Below are positions 10,400 to 22,418 of a DNA stretch of 64,000 nt, one piece after another. The stretch spans positions 52,903,960 through 52,967,959 of the forward strand of contig BTPG01000004.1 of NCBI GenBank assembly GCA_036245525.1, written 5' to 3'. The first letter of the stretch is position 1. Each line of letters starts with the position of its first letter. The notes below the pieces were generated by a model. The model saw only the letters and a list, made by a program, of their open reading frames with translations. It did no database searches and was not told the DNA's origin. Origin of the DNA: Semisulcospira habei. Its lineage: Eukaryota > Mollusca > Gastropoda > Semisulcospiridae. A program made the position numbers and the translations under genes.

Positions 10400-11490
10400 G
10401 ACAATTTTAGCGAAGTGCATCTACGGTGCCAGTGGCACCGGGAGGGAGTGTTGCGTGGCGGCGATGTCCCCCCCACCAGTGCGAGATTCTCTCGCTGGCT
10501 AGCCAGGTCCCGGAGGTAGAAAGGGGCAAAGACCGACTCGGTTTTCTAGCCCACGGCTGCCACGATGTCCTTGACAGCGCGGTTTCGATCAAACGCGACG
10601 TTCGTGGCCATAGCTCGTACCTCGTGTGCGTGAATGTGCAGCCTCTTCGCTCCCTCAGGGGAGATCTCCGATAAGCGGAGCGTATGACCCAGCGGAGCCA
10701 GGAAGAGATCGTCTGGGCTATAATGTCACGCCGGTTGGGTCTTAGGGGTAGGAAGAGGCGCGACCGTCCCCTGCGGACGGGCGTAGAACGCCGCAGATAG
10801 ATTTTTTAAGGGCGCGCACGGGATCCTGTAGCCTGGTCTCCTGGGACCGGGGTCGGTCTCTCAGCGGCCTAATGGTGATCACCTAAGGCGGAGTTAAAGG
10901 AGACCTGTTCTTCGCCAGAAAGGCCGGGTCCGTGCGCAGCTGGACGGAGCCATCTGTTCGGAATTGCAGACCGGCAGGGCGAGCCGAAAGCGCATGTAGC
11001 TCGCTCACAGGCGAAGCGGTAGGAAGTGCCAGCAGGAAACAAGTCTTGCGTGCCCAGTCCGCGAGCTGGGCCAAAGGTAATGGTTCGAAGCGGGTGGAGT
11101 TCAACCACGTGAGCACCCAGGGTAGGACCCAGCGAGGAATGAGCGAGCGGAGTGTCGGGCGCTGGATGCCGCAGTGTCCCATAAGGTCGGCTAGGTCCTT
11201 GCAGGCGCCCGGATCGGGTCGTCCCAGGTGACGATAGGTGTCCGCAATCATGGACAGGTAACCGCGTACCGTGATGAGGGCTAGGCCTTGGTCTCGGAAG
11301 AGCCAGAGCAAGAAGTCCGCCAGCGGAGGATGCGTCAGATCCGTGGGCGTAAGGCCATGATCGGTGCACCAGGAACAGAGGACTCGCCACTTCCCTCGTA
11401 GACTCGAAGGGTCGACAGTCTCCGGGCCGCAGCGATCGCCTCCATTGCTGCACCTGAGTAGACTCTAGCTCCGAGAGCTTGCCGCACAAC
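10400..11490 (-). pseudogene. DIRS A tyrosine recombinase
   Basis: The N-terminal part (about 11490-11335) has EVVRQALGARVYSGAAMEAI. The next block (11311-10883) has GYLSMIADTYRHLGRPDPG, PWVLTWLNSTRFEPLPL and SPVSELHALSARP. The C-terminal end near 10620-10500 gives HEVRAMAT, AVKDIVAAVG then FYLRDLASQRENL. The family's first catalytic Arg (RxSEL) reads Pro here, and a TAG interrupts the C-terminal block, so this copy is dead. In family members this enzyme integrates the circular DNA. Confidence 0.85.
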
Positions 11491-11690
11491 CTCCAGGCGT
11501 GAAGGAGGAGACACTCCGGGCAGGGGTGGAACAGCGGCTGGCGCGGTTGCTTGAGCATGGTCCGCGGGGACGGCAGCAGCAGGGGTGGGTCTGTGGCGAG
11601 GCTGAGCAGGTCGGTGGTCCAGGAGCGGTTCCAGACGAACGGCGCGACCAACAGGAGGAATGCCGAACAGCCCCGAAGTTAGAGGAGGAC

Positions 11691-12952
11691 TTAGGGAACG
11701 AGGACGGTAGGGGGACAGGTACAGGCCACAAGTCCGTCCCAGGGAATGGAGAGCGCATCGACAGCCCAGGCAAGCTGGTCGGGAATCGGGGAGACGAAGA
11801 GGGGAAGCTGGTGGTTCCACCTCGTGGCGAACAAGTCGACCTGGGGAGTCTCCCAGCGGGCGCAGATCATCCGAAAGATGTCCTGTCGTCGGGTCCATTC
11901 CGTGTGTAGGAGTTGGTCGCGGCGAGACCGAGAGTCGGCCAAGACATTCAGGCATCCAGGAACGTGCCGGGCTTGAAGGATAATGCTCCGGTCCTCGCAC
12001 CAACGCATCTTCCTGTAGAGGAGCATACACAGGTCAGGGGAGCGTGTGCCACCTTGCTTCTGGATGTAAGCGACCACCGTCGTGTCGTCCGAAAGCACGA
12101 GAAGCTCTTGGTGTCTGAGGAGGTACTCCCCGGCCTGAAGGGCTCGCCAGACGGCCTGCATCTCCAGCCAATTGATGTGGGTGTGCGCCAAGCGTGCGGG
12201 CCAGGGGCCCGCCGTCGCGAGGCACCGCGGTAGGAGGTGGGCCCCCCACCCCGAAAGGCTGGCATCGACGCAAGGAGAGACCTGTGGAGGGGGAGAGGCT
12301 AAGGGAACTCCCGACGCTAGCCACGTAGGGTCGGTCCACCGACGAAGGTGCAGATGGAGCATCTGGGACACTGGGACCGCGGTCGTCAAGTCTCCGGAAG
12401 ACGTGAGCCAATGGAGAAGAAGAAGCAGTTGAATTGGTCGGGAGTAGAGACGCCCTAGTGGGATAAGATCCGCTGCGGCGTTCATCAAACCCAGCAACTG
12501 AAGCCAGACTCTGGCGGGGGCTGCATCCTCCCGAGCTAACTGGTCGGCTAGATCCGCCATCTTCTTGATCCGGGGCGCCGGAAGGCGTACCGTGTTGAGG
12601 TTGGTAGCGCATTCCATACCCAGATGCACAACCCGGCGGGAGGGAGAGAGATCCGACTTGCCGTCGTCTACTAGGAAGCCCAGGTGTGACAGGGGGTGCA
12701 GGAGAGCATCTCTGTCCGTGGCTAGCGCAGTCTCCGATTGGTTGCGCAACCGGAGGTCGTCCAGGTAGTTCGATGTGGACTGGAGGAGGACTGTCTGGCT
12801 AAGGCGACTAAGGCGTCCATCAGCCGAGTGAAGACCCAGGGGCGGAGGTTGAGTCCGAACGGCAATCCTACCGAAGGCGCTCGAGCGGTGCGCATTAGTG
12901 TCCTGAACTGAAGTGTAACGGCAGGAGTCGGGGGCGCGACCGAGTCGCGCAA
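11691..12952 (-). pseudogene. DIRS A RT (C-terminal) and RNase H
   Basis: FGLNLRPWVFTRLMDAL lies in one frame (12952-12770) and YLDD follows one base out of frame, continuing as the 352-codon frame 12749-11691. RNase H motifs are CVDASLSGWGAHLL, NWLEMQAVWRAL, LLVLSDDTTVVAYIQ and HVPGCLNVLADS. The DIRS-specific tail TRWNHQLPLFVSPIPD follows. The fingers and the first palm Asp expected upstream of 12952 are missing. Confidence 0.88.
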
Positions 12953-13680
12953 GCTAGGGCTGACGTCTCTGCTGGCCAGACTCAGTGAGTAGGGCGCTAC
13001 GCCGGCGTACCGATCCTCCGGAAGGATCAGCGGGCTTAACGGGGAGAGACGGGAGAGGAAGGCCAGTCACGTGGGACGGCACATGGCGGACTGCTGCAGG
13101 CCGGGCTCAGTGAGGCGGGCGCTGTGCCGGCAACAGACCCTCCGGAAGGGTCAGCGGGCGTGGCAGCAGTGGCAGTCCTCTGATCAGCCATCAAGTGACC
13201 TGAAAGTGGAACGGAGGGAGTCGGGGCGCGACCGTGTCGCGCAAGCTAAGGCTGAAGCCTCTCTCGGCCAGACTCCGAGAGCAGGGCGCTATGCCGGCGT
13301 TCAGATCCTCCGGGGGGAGCGGCGACGATCCCGGCGAGGCGCATGATCCCTCCAGCGACGCTCGAGGGGCGAGCGTGAGTGTCTAGAACTGACGGTGGAA
13401 CGGGATGAGTCGGGGGCGCGACCGTGTCGCGCAGGTTGAGGCTGACGTCTCTCCTGGCCGGACTCAGTGAGAAGGGCTCTATGCCGGCGTCTAGATCCTC
13501 CGGAAGGATCAGCGGGCTTCTCGGGGGGAGAGAGAGAGGATGAAGGCCAGTCAACGTGGGACGGCTCATGGCGGACTGCTGCAGGCCGGGCTCAGTGAGG
13601 CGGGCGCTGTGCCGGCAAACAGACCCTCCGGAAGGGTCAGCGGGCGTGGCAGCAGTGGCGATCCTCTGGTCAGCGCACAA
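12915..13680. repeat. Gag-like tandem repeats inside DIRS A
   Basis: Three or more imperfect units share GCGCGACCGTGTCGCGCAAG, CTCCGGAAGGATCAGCGGG and GGCTCAGTGAGGCGGGC. Similar units also occur at 14640-14950, in the RS-rich part of gag. Their position, where RT fingers should be, suggests a rearrangement. Confidence 0.75.
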
Positions 13681-13839
13681 CGCTGGGTCCCGACGAGCAG
13701 ACCGTTCCGAGGGGCCGATGCGAGGAAGGGCGGTCGTTACCGAAGGGGCGGCGGAAGTGTCCACAGGGGCCGGACGAGAGATAGTAGACGGAGGTCGCTC
13801 TCGCCGATAAAACTCCAGAGGTCCGACTAAACGTCTCCG

Positions 13840-14560
13840 GCCAAGTCGCACAGACATCACGAGGAACGAACCGCCGACCCGTAGAGACTGAGTCGCCGAA
13901 CAGCAAGGGTCCACCCAAGGGGGCACGGTGAAGTTGCGCTCGCAGGTCCGGCGGCAACGTACTGCAGGGGCGGAGCAGGGCATCTCGATGCATGAGGTCG
14001 CAATTGGCCGAAGCCACCATCGCGTTGACCGAGGAATGGTAGGCGGCGCAGTTGGCGGTCTCCGCGAGGACCAGCAGGTCTCCTAGGAGGGGAGAGATGG
14101 AAGGATGCCAGGATACCTCCACCCGACGAACCAAGGCTTGAGTGAGGAGCTCCATAACACCCGAGCAGGCTAAGGTGTTTCGGACCAAGGTCGCTGTCTT
14201 GTCCAGGCCCCGCAGCGGGGACCGCCGCAGCAGAGTCAGACCGCCGGCTAGGGACACCGCCGAAGGGTCCCGCGTAGGCAGAGGGATGGAGAAGGCCTGG
14301 GAGAGTCCAGCATACCAGTCCCGCCGAAACAAGATGTCTAAATCCGCGGGCCAGCGACGGTCGGAGAAGAAGACCGGCTCCTGGGACGTGGCCAGCTGTA
14401 GGTGCGACGAAAAGGCGTCTCGAAGACCCTTAAAGCCGGGCGGTTGGGGAAGCGACCTAAACTTCTTGACCTGCCTCTCCACGTCAATGCAGGCGGCGAC
14501 CTTCCTCTTCAGCTCCGGGGAAGCTGCCGCGTGCGAGGTCGAGCGATCCTCCTCGTCCAA
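13840..14560 (-). pseudogene. DIRS A Gag core
   Basis: An open frame from 14560 carries the same block as element C: LPQPPGFKGLRDAFS, DKTATLVRNTLACSG, ELLTQALVRR, SPLLGDLL, AAYHSSVNAM, PPDLRAQLHRAP and GPLLFGD. This roughly 200-residue module is conserved in A and C and is taken as the structural (ORF1) protein by position. It carries no enzyme motif. The frame stays open to 13670 but loses similarity after about 13850. Confidence 0.75.
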
Positions 14561-14639
14561 CAGAGCCGAGACCGAGACTTCGGGTAGCAGGCTGAGCGCA
14601 TCGTCCTGCAGGGGGCGTCGAGAATCCCGCTGACGGTGC

Positions 14640-15480
14640 TCGCGAGGCGAGCGCGAGCGCGGGCGTCTGGAGGAGGAACGATGAGGATCAGGGTCGCGGC
14701 TGCGTCGCGACGGACGGTGCTGACGTCTCTCCGGGCCCTACTCCGGAAGTAGGCCACTATGCCGGCAAGGCGATCCTCCGGAAAGATCAGCGGGCTTGGT
14801 GCGGGGAGAGTGGTGAGGACAGCTCGTCAACGACGGACGGCTCAAGGCCGACTGCTGCTGGTCACTCTCAGTGAGACGTGCGCTAAGCCGGCAAACAGAC
14901 CCTCTGGAAGGGTCAGCGGGCGTGGCAGCAGAGGCGGTCCTGTGGTCAGACAAAACCGCGAACCCCGAAGAGGGGACCGTTCCGTGCGGGAGTGGCCGAG
15001 GAAACAGCCAGGGTGGCCAACGTGTCAAAGGGCGCTGAACGCTCGTAAGCCGGGCGGGCACGCTCTCGGCGGTAAAAGGACCAAGGTCCGCCCACATAAC
15101 CTCAGGCCAGGCCGCACACCGCTTACACTCTGGTATCAGATTCAGTCCACCCAACCAATTTCAAATACAAACGATTTTGAACTTCCAAAAACTACAGCAG
15201 CTCGCTTGAGCTTGCCCTTAGCACCACGTGAAAGTTCTGTGTTTACGTTCCGTGTGTGAGTGAATGCGCGTGACTCACGTGAGCGCGCTTGTTGGGCCCA
15301 GGTCGGGGCGGCGCTTTGAGCCGATTTTCCATTGGGATAAAGCGCCTATTTAATGTGCTTATTATTATTATTATTATCACACCTGCGGTCCGAGGAACCA
15401 CCGAACGCGGTAGGGAGACCGAGTGAGTGTCCGTCGGCCACCTAAAGTCATCGCACCGGGAGCACAACGACATTATCAAA
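14640..15480 (-). pseudogene. DIRS A Gag N-terminal part, degraded
   Basis: MSLCSRCDDFRWPTD at about 15479 and CKRCAAWPEVMWADLG at about 15120 match the two halves of the Cys-rich segment that is continuous in element C. The intervening DNA includes an ATTATTATT run at 15360. Further on, ADPSRGSVCRLSARLTES is a copy of the PADP..G..CR..RL repeat. Several frames are needed. Confidence 0.6.
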
Positions 15481-15723
15481 GCGTAGGCGGGCTCCCGGTG
15501 AAAGCGTAATGGGGCACTCTCGGAGGGCTAACGGGGCTTTAAACGGGCTAACACACACGGAGCCCAAGGCCCACGTGCAAAACGGGCGCGACACGGCAAC
15601 AGCCGACCGTGAGCTAATCAGGCACTACGCACTGAAACCAAACCACCAGCAAAAAGCCGGGAAACACCCATAGGCAGCCGGCCCTCAGCCCGAGGGACGG
15701 CCGAGGGAACTACCGCTACCTTA

Positions 15724-15739
15724 CCTCTGCAACGAAGGG
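15724..15739 (-). promoter_or_regulatory. Putative 5' splice site in DIRS A leader
   Basis: GCAGAG|GTAAGGTAGC on the minus strand, about 400 bp inside the 5' (right) terminal repeat. The same GAG|GTAAGGTAG occurs at the equivalent place in elements C (30035) and D (40922). Confidence 0.4.
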
Positions 15740-15938
15740 AAGGGGGGGAAGGGGCAGTCAAACCGCCGTCCACAGACGCAGAAGAATCCCCGCAAGCAGC
15801 CCAACGAAGCAGGAAGAGAAGGCCAGGTAGAAGGCAGGGTAGAAGCGGGCGCAGAGCACACAGAGTCGGCAACAAGCGTCGGTAGGCAGAAGACCGGTCG
15901 AGGCAGCGAGAGCGCGGGCCAGACACGTCTTCTCTCCA

Positions 15939-16139
15939 CGAGCGAAGTATCAGACTGAATGGTCTCGTGACCGGATCTGGTAAGGCAGGTATGGGGAGAT
16001 AACTCTCGGCCCCTCTGGGGGGTTCCCCGAGTGCCTCTCGGGTTGTGTGGGCACACAACGGGCAAGTAGGCTAAAATTGAGCCTAGAAGTAGATATTCCC
16101 ATGTAGTCATGTCATCGGTAATGTTTTTGAGGAAATAAA
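15939..16139 (-). repeat. DIRS A right inverted terminal repeat
   Basis: Inverse of 10010-10191 up to ACCGATGACATG, ending with the distinct tip AATGTTTTTGAGGAAATAAA. It is the 5' end in coding sense. Confidence 0.92.
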
Positions 16140-16532
16140 CAACTAAACAGAACATTGAATGTATGTCGCCAGCCAGTCTAATACACTAAATAAACCCAAG
16201 ACCATTAGCAACACACATCCAATATCAAGAGCTACAGGCAGCACAGACAGTAGGGAGAGCTTAAAAAAGGAAAATGAATTTTTCTTTAAAATGAATTTTT
16301 TCGAAAAATACTTACCGATGGTATTACTGATAGGAAACGTTACCTAGCTAGCCTAATTTTAGCCAAATTTTGGTCATGTCCATATAAGAGAGTGTTGGCA
16401 GGTGAGGGGCGCCACAGTCCAAGCAGTAACCCGAGTAGCCTCCCTTACGCCCCATCCGGGTACGAGCTCACCTGATATTCCTCAGTTTAGTTTCTTAGCG
16501 AACTGGCGGCAAGCGGGGCAGGTGGGAGGGAC

Positions 16533-16635
16533 CTCCCAGTAATACCATTGGTAAGTATTTTTCGACAAAATTCATTTTAAAGAAAAATTCATTTGTTTCC
16601 TCAAAACACATTTACCGATGGTATTACTGATATGA
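16533..16635 (+). repeat. DIRS B internal complementary region
   Basis: GTAATACCATTGGTAAGTAT begins the inverse of the left tip; TTTGTTTCCTCAAAACACAT begins the inverse of the right tip. The two halves meet at ATTCA|TTTG. Confidence 0.87.
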
Positions 16636-16857
16636 AGAATCCCGAAAAGGAGGCGGGTGCCGCCTACAGCGCCCCTACACCCAATACTGGCAACCAGACC
16701 CGCCCTCCCTAGGCAACCTCCCGATAATTTTAGCTAAGATACCTACGGCGCCGAGGGCGCCGGGAGGGAGTGTTGCACCGCAGCGTTGTCTCCAACCAAC
16801 GAACGGCTCTGGCGCTGGCCGGAGAGTTCCCTCAGGTAGATACGTGTGAAGGTAGTC

Positions 16858-17345
16858 TCAGCTCGCCATCCCACTGCCGCCACAAGTCCTTGACAGCGTA
16901 GTAGTGGTCGAATGCGGGGCTTGCGAACGTGGCTCGGACCACGAGTGCCCTGACATTAGGACTCGTCGGGGGCAAGGTCTTGGTAGGCGAAGCGAATCAT
17001 GCATCGGAGCCAGGAGGTCCGGCGCAGGTACACAAGTAAGGCTCCCACCGGATCCTGCTGTCTGGTCTCCCGGGTGGAGTCTGTCACTCGTAAACGGCAA
17101 AAGGCCTCATCTGCGTCTCTGCTAGGAAGGCGGGTCGGGTAACTGTTGTACGGAGCCGTCCGTCCGAAACTGCAAGTGTGAGGGTCGTGTCGACCCTGGA
17201 AGCAGATGCACAGGAAGCATGTCCTCCATGTCACATCCGGTAACCGCGCCAACTTGAGAGGTTCAAGCGGTCCGCGTTGAGTCACGTAAGCACCCGTGGT
17301 AGGTCCCATCTCTGGACTAGGGAGCGAAGGGCCGGACGTCGCCAA
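16858..17345 (-). pseudogene. DIRS B tyrosine recombinase remnant
   Basis: LEPLKLARLPDVTWRTCFL, RETRQQDPVGALLVYLRR and LRCMIRFAYQDLAP match the A and C recombinases in order, but the catalytic stretch between and after them is lost or out of frame. No function is expected. Confidence 0.7.
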
Positions 17346-17380
17346 CCGAAGTGGGCCGTCAGAACAGCGAGGTCTTGCAG

Positions 17381-18221
17381 CTACCAGGGTCGGGTTGGCC
17401 CCACTGCCGGTAGGTGTCGGCGATCATGGCGAGGTAGCCCCGAAAGGTGACTGGCGCCAGATGCTGGTGGAGAAGAGCCAAGGAAGAACCCCGCCAGCTG
17501 GGGCACCGTTAATCCGTGGGGAAGGAAAAGGATGTCGCCACACCAGTCGCCCAGCGCTCGCGACTTCCCTCGGAACTCATCTGGTCGAGGGTCTGATGGT
17601 CGAAGCGATAGCATCCACCGCCGCCCTGGAGAAGCCTCTACTGGTGAGGGCTTGCCACGCCAAGTCCCTGGTACAGCGCCTGCCGCGGTTGCTTGAGCCT
17701 TGTGCGTGGAGGGGAGGTTCCACCTCGTCGTGAAGAGGTCCAGCATGGGAGTCTCCCAACTGGTCCCAGTCTTCTGGAAGCTGTCTGGCCAGAGCGTCCA
17801 CCTGGTGTGGAGGAGAAGCTGGCTGCGCCCCAGGGGAGAGTCGGCTAGAACAGTCAGATGCCCCGGGATGAGTCTCGCGCGAAGCCCCAATCCTCGCCCC
17901 AGCGGAACGCCTGGTGGAGAAGGATGCAAGCGAGTGAAGGCGGGTCCCGCCCTGTTCCTGGATGTAGGGAACGACGGTGGATATGTCGGCCAAGACTAGG
18001 AGTTCCTGGCGCCAACGGTGAGACTCCCACGACGTGAGGGTCTGCCACAATGCTTGGCTGCCGGTACCTGAGTCAGTCGATCTGGGGTGGTCCTCATCAG
18101 CGACCCTGGTCCAGTAGCCCGAAACCGCAACGGTGCCAAGGGAGACGGTGGAGAGCCGGAGAATGGAGATCACCACCGAGGAACTGCCCGCTCCCCGCGG
18201 AAGATGCGTCAAATGGTCCAA
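17381..18221 (-). pseudogene. DIRS B RNase H remnant
   Basis: ELLVLADISTVVPYIQEQGG keeps the RNase H Asp region, followed in another frame by HLTVLADSPLGRSQLLLHTR and the WETPMLDLFTTRWNLP tail. Frames alternate, so the gene is broken. Confidence 0.7.
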
Positions 18222-21200
18222 CAGCCACCCAGGACACGTCCCTCCTGTCGCAGGCTCGTCCGGTCACGTGTCCAACCGTAGCTAAGGGTACCACAGCCGC
18301 GTGGAGAAACCTCTCACGGCAAAGGCTTGCTGCGTAACGTGTAACGTCAAGGCGCGGGAGAAGAGGTCTCGGGTTGTAGACATCAAACGTGGTGGCGGTC
18401 CGTCGAAGGTCAGGACGCTGGCGAACACCAGCATAATCCGCAGCATGAATTCACTAGGCCCAGGTCCACGTGGCAACCTTGATCCGGAGCAGAAGCTTGG
18501 AAGCAGCACTGTAGGTCGGCGGGTCGAAAGGCCTTCCCACGAGGTGGAGGGCGACAACCGCTTCGGGCTGCGGAGATGAACAAGGAAGGCGAAGCAGAGG
18601 AGCATGTCCTGTGAAAGTCCCTGAAGACTCTCGGCTGGGAAGCGAAGTCTCGATCCCACACCACCGGCCACTGGGCGAGGAGGATGGACGAGTAACCGCG
18701 GCCCAGCTCGTGGGAAGAGGGCATAGACTGCGGTGCTGTCGGAGACGGTGAGAAGGTCCAGATGTCGCCAACGAAAACCCGAAGCTGGATCCATAGGAGC
18801 GGGGGCCGTCCACCGGAGGCTGAGTAGCATCTCGGAATCAGGTGAACTCCCCTGTAGGCGAGACTTGCAACGGCGAAGGGACAACAGAAGTGAAGGCGTG
18901 CAGAGGTACTCGCCCGTCGCGAGAGCCACCCAGCGAAGTAGATGAAGGGGTCGTCTGTAGAACGTCACCAGGGGAAAACAGGAGCCGCCGAAGCAGAAGA
19001 CACTGAAGCATCAATGGGGAAGAGGACCTGCTGTGGTACACTGGTCCATGGAGGACTCCTACTCTAGGAGCACCTGTCGCGCTGAGTGTGTCCCCACAGA
19101 ATTCACCGCTCCTGAGATCGCCGTACGAGAAGACGGAGCGTGACTCCATCCCAAGGAGGCGTGAAGTCAGACGTGCCCGCGTACCCCCAGAAGCCGCGCC
19201 TGTCGAGAGAACTCCAAGAGAAACTCGAGCTGTCTTCAAGAGGGCTCTGACCTCTATCGCTAGGGAAGATCGGTGTTGACGTGTAGCTAGGAAGCGCCCG
19301 TCTGGTTCTGCCCACCACGACGAACCGCGGCGGATGAGCCCCCAGAGGCCATGGCTGGAGACGGGATGTCTGGGGACGCACCGAATCATACTGCTCTAAG
19401 GAGGCTCCGTCTGATACTGCACTAACAAACGTCTAAGGCCATCTAAGTGGAAGCACAAGACGCCCAACTGGCAGGAGCGCGTGTCAGCTGTCGTAGTTGG
19501 TACCAGCGATCAAGAGGTCAAGGCAGTAGTGCAGGTGGCCACCTGAAGTACGCGTTCCCCCGGAGAGGTAGCCAGCAAGGCAACGAGCAAGGCAAGGTAT
19601 GCCGCATAGTAGGTGGCGCCCGGAAGGCCAGGAGGTCCGGATCTGCGGCGAGCCCCGCAGCATGTAACGAAGTCCCGAATCCGTAGGTTGCCGCGCAAGA
19701 ACATGGAACCAAGCGAAACGACCCCGTAGCGCCGGCAGGAATCTGGCGTCGGTCGTCGAAGCTAGAAGAGAAAAACTGCACATCTCTACAGCGCTAACTT
19801 ACCTGCAAACTGAAAGCGCTTAACATATGAACACCCCACACGCCCTCCTCCTAGGGGCCTCCACCGAGGTGCGCAGAGAACAAGGCATAGTACACCCGGG
19901 TGTCGAAGTCGACAGATCTATGCGGAAGGCACGTCCATGGTGAGGCAACGTCACCGGAGTATTGGTAAGAGGCAGAACGCTTCTGTAGAATTATGGTATT
20001 CTTGGACAGTCGTACCGACGTCCCTACGGCATGTGTGAGCCCGAAGTGGCGGCGAGCAAGGACAGACTCTTCACGGCGGCTGCCGCAACAACGCGGACCA
20101 CGGTCTGCAGTAGTGGCGGCCTGTTCCCAGAGCCAGGGTCCGCTCGGTTCTTCCAAGCCCCAGTGCCCTGCTTACGTCACATGTGGTAGACGGGACGCGT
20201 GGATCCGTTGCGCGCTCGGCTCATGGTTCCCTTGTGCGGCGAGCATGCTCTCTACTGTACAGCTGTTGAGCGTGGTCGTGCCACCTCCTCACCGACCTGG
20301 GCACGTGACGCTGAAAGCTCGTAGATCCTATGGGACTTTGGGTCCCGGCATGCACCAGGCTCGTGCTCGAGCTGACCACGAAGTGAACGCCGAACGTTCA
20401 TCGAGCAGACGCTGTTCGTGGTCCCAGCTTGCATATAGTGTCGTGCCCCGTACTCTGTGCAGTGAGGGAGCGCTCTCCCTTTCAGTCAGTTGTCCGGTCA
20501 CGGAAACTCGTCACTGACATGGGAGTGGGACGCTGAACGTCTGTAGGTCCAGAGTGATACCTGGTCCCGGTATGCGCCAGGCACATGCCCCAAACTCTGC
20601 GCAGCGCGCGGGCGCTATTACGTGCAATCAGTTTGTCTGGCCGTGGAGACTCGTCACTGAGCTGTGAGTGGGATGCCGAACGTACGGAGACCTGAGTTTC
20701 GGGTCCCAGCGTGCACAAGGCTCCTGCTGCGTGACTGCGCAGCGAGCGCGCGCTCTTCCGTTCCATCCGTTCGTCTGGCCGTGGCGTCTGGTCCTGGGCT
20801 TTGACTGTTGTTGGTGCGAGTGCTGGCGTCAGCCCGGTAGTGGCGGCTCGGTAGTCTAGTCGAGAGTTCGCCTCGTGCCTCTCTTCCCGAAGCACTAAGC
20901 GTGCTACCGTCCTTCAGCTTCTGGATTCCGCTATCTGATCCGGGGCTAAGACTGCCGTAATGCGTGTGCTGGCGTCTTCCTGGTAGTAGTTAAACTGGCC
21001 CATGGCAGCTCGGCACTAACCTTCGATCGGGAAGCCTAGTGTTCGTAGTCTCTAGTGGTGGGATCCCGTCGTATGTGCGTGTCATGCCTCTCTTTCCGAA
21101 GCACCAAGTGTGTCACCTTTTTCCATCCAATACTGCGTACCGCCATCTGGACTGGGGCTAAGACTGTCGTAAGTGCGTGTGCCGGCATCTGCCCGGTAGT

Positions 21201-22210
21201 AGTTGGACTGGTCCGATTCGTCACGTTCATGGGGAACTAAATAGGCCCATCCGTGGTATTCCGCACGGTAGTAGTTGTACTGGTCCAATTCGTCACGGTC
21301 ATGGGGAACTAAATAGGCCCATCCGTGGTATTCCGCGCGGTAGTAGTTGTACTGATCCAATGCGTCACGGTCATGGGGAACTTAATAGGCCCATCCGTGG
21401 TATTCTGTGCAATAGTAGTTGTACTGGTCCAATGCGTCACGGTCATGGGGAACTTAATAGGCCCATCCGTGGTATTCTGCGCAGTAGTAAATGCACTGAT
21501 CCGATCAAGGTCATGGATAACTTACTGCGCCCATCCGTGGTAATCTAAGCGGGAGTCGATGGCCGCTCCCGGGTAGGTGTCAGGCATTCACGGAGTAGAA
21601 TCCCCACCATCTCTCTCCCAGCCAGGGGGCGCATACAGCACTGGGATGCGTGGGCTCACAGTCAGAGCAGGGCAGGGAGACTGCATGCTCGTCACAGGGC
21701 CACTGAAAATCGCCACATCGCGTGCAGGTACGAGCCTGGTAACTGCAACACAGAGGCAACAGAGAAGAACGAACGAGCATGGCCTCCGAGGCTGCGCACC
21801 AATAAGTACGCGCACGAGGGTGAGAACGAACTCAAACAAATGCACAGATCGTGCCGCCGCCCGGCGCTCTTCCCTTCCCCTGAGCACCGGTCGAGGGCAG
21901 TAACCGAGGTTTTACCTGACCATAACGATGCGAGAAGCAAACCCCTGCCGGTCGAAGCGACGTCCTGAGGCGCCAAGGGACCCTTCACCACGCCAGTTGA
22001 GGCCGTCCACAGGCACGCTAAGTCCAAGTCACGAAACACATCCGAAAGTTCGAACAGCTCAAGGCACAATCCAAGTGAGCTCCACTCTGAGCTAGCCCAA
22101 CCCGCGCAGCCAAGTCTAAAAGTCCAAGAACAGATCAAGTCAGAAGACGACCGGTCACATCCATACAGAAATCTCCGAAGAGCGATGTACGAACACAACC
22201 GTCTACAGGC
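18222..22210 (-). pseudogene. DIRS B degraded gag/RT region with internal repeats
   Basis: No intact domain. Short recognisable remains include a Cys-rich Gag N terminus at about 21780-21600 (CTRCGDFQWPCDEHAV, LPCSDC, VCAPW). Near 20090-20020 is CGSRREESVLARRHFGLTHA, matching the C-terminal end of the RNase H-type LINE at 39249, so an older LINE copy probably inserted here. Roughly 150-bp direct repeats lie at 20330-20870 and a 72-bp array at 21195-21550. Confidence 0.55.
21195..21550. repeat. 72-bp tandem array inside DIRS B
   Basis: Five units carry GTAGTAGTTGTACTGGTCCA, CGTCACGGTCATGGGGAAC and TAGGCCCATCCGTGGTATTC. The last unit is diverged. It lies in the former gag region. Confidence 0.88.
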
Positions 22211-22418
22211 TAGCTAAGAACTAAACTGAGGAATATCGGGTGAGCTCGTACCCGGATGGGGCGTAAGGGAGGCTACTCAGGTTACTGCCTGGACTATGGC
22301 GCCCCTCACCTGCCAACACTCCCTTATATGGACACAACCAAAATTTGGTTAAAATTAGGCTAGCTAGGTAACGTTTCCTATCAGTAATACCATTGGTAAT
22401 GTGTTTTGAGGAAACAAA
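22211..22418 (-). repeat. DIRS B right inverted terminal repeat
   Basis: Inverse of the left repeat from GCTAAGAACTAAACTGAGG to CAGTAATACCATTGGTAA, with the distinct tip TGTGTTTTGAGGAAACAAA. Confidence 0.88.

Larger units (their letters stand above)
9972..16139 (-). mobile_element. DIRS-type retroelement A
   Basis: 6.17 kb. Inverted terminal repeats (9972-10191 and 15939-16139) have unlike tips. An internal complementary region at 10228-10323 carries the inverse of both tips. Coding on the minus strand runs gag, RT/RNase H, tyrosine recombinase. No target duplication is seen, as expected for DIRS. Frames are interrupted, and the RT fingers and first palm motif appear to have been replaced by gag-like repeats. 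Confidence 0.92.
16275..22418 (-). mobile_element. DIRS-type retroelement B, decayed
   Basis: 6.14 kb. It has the same terminal design as A but a divergent end sequence (ACCGATGGTATTAC instead of ACCGATGACATGAC). Terminal repeats are 16275-16499 and 22211-22418, and the ICR is at 16533-16635. It lies only 135 bp from A in the same SINE copy. Coding remnants of recombinase and RNase H remain; the rest is scrambled and repeat-rich. Confidence 0.88.
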
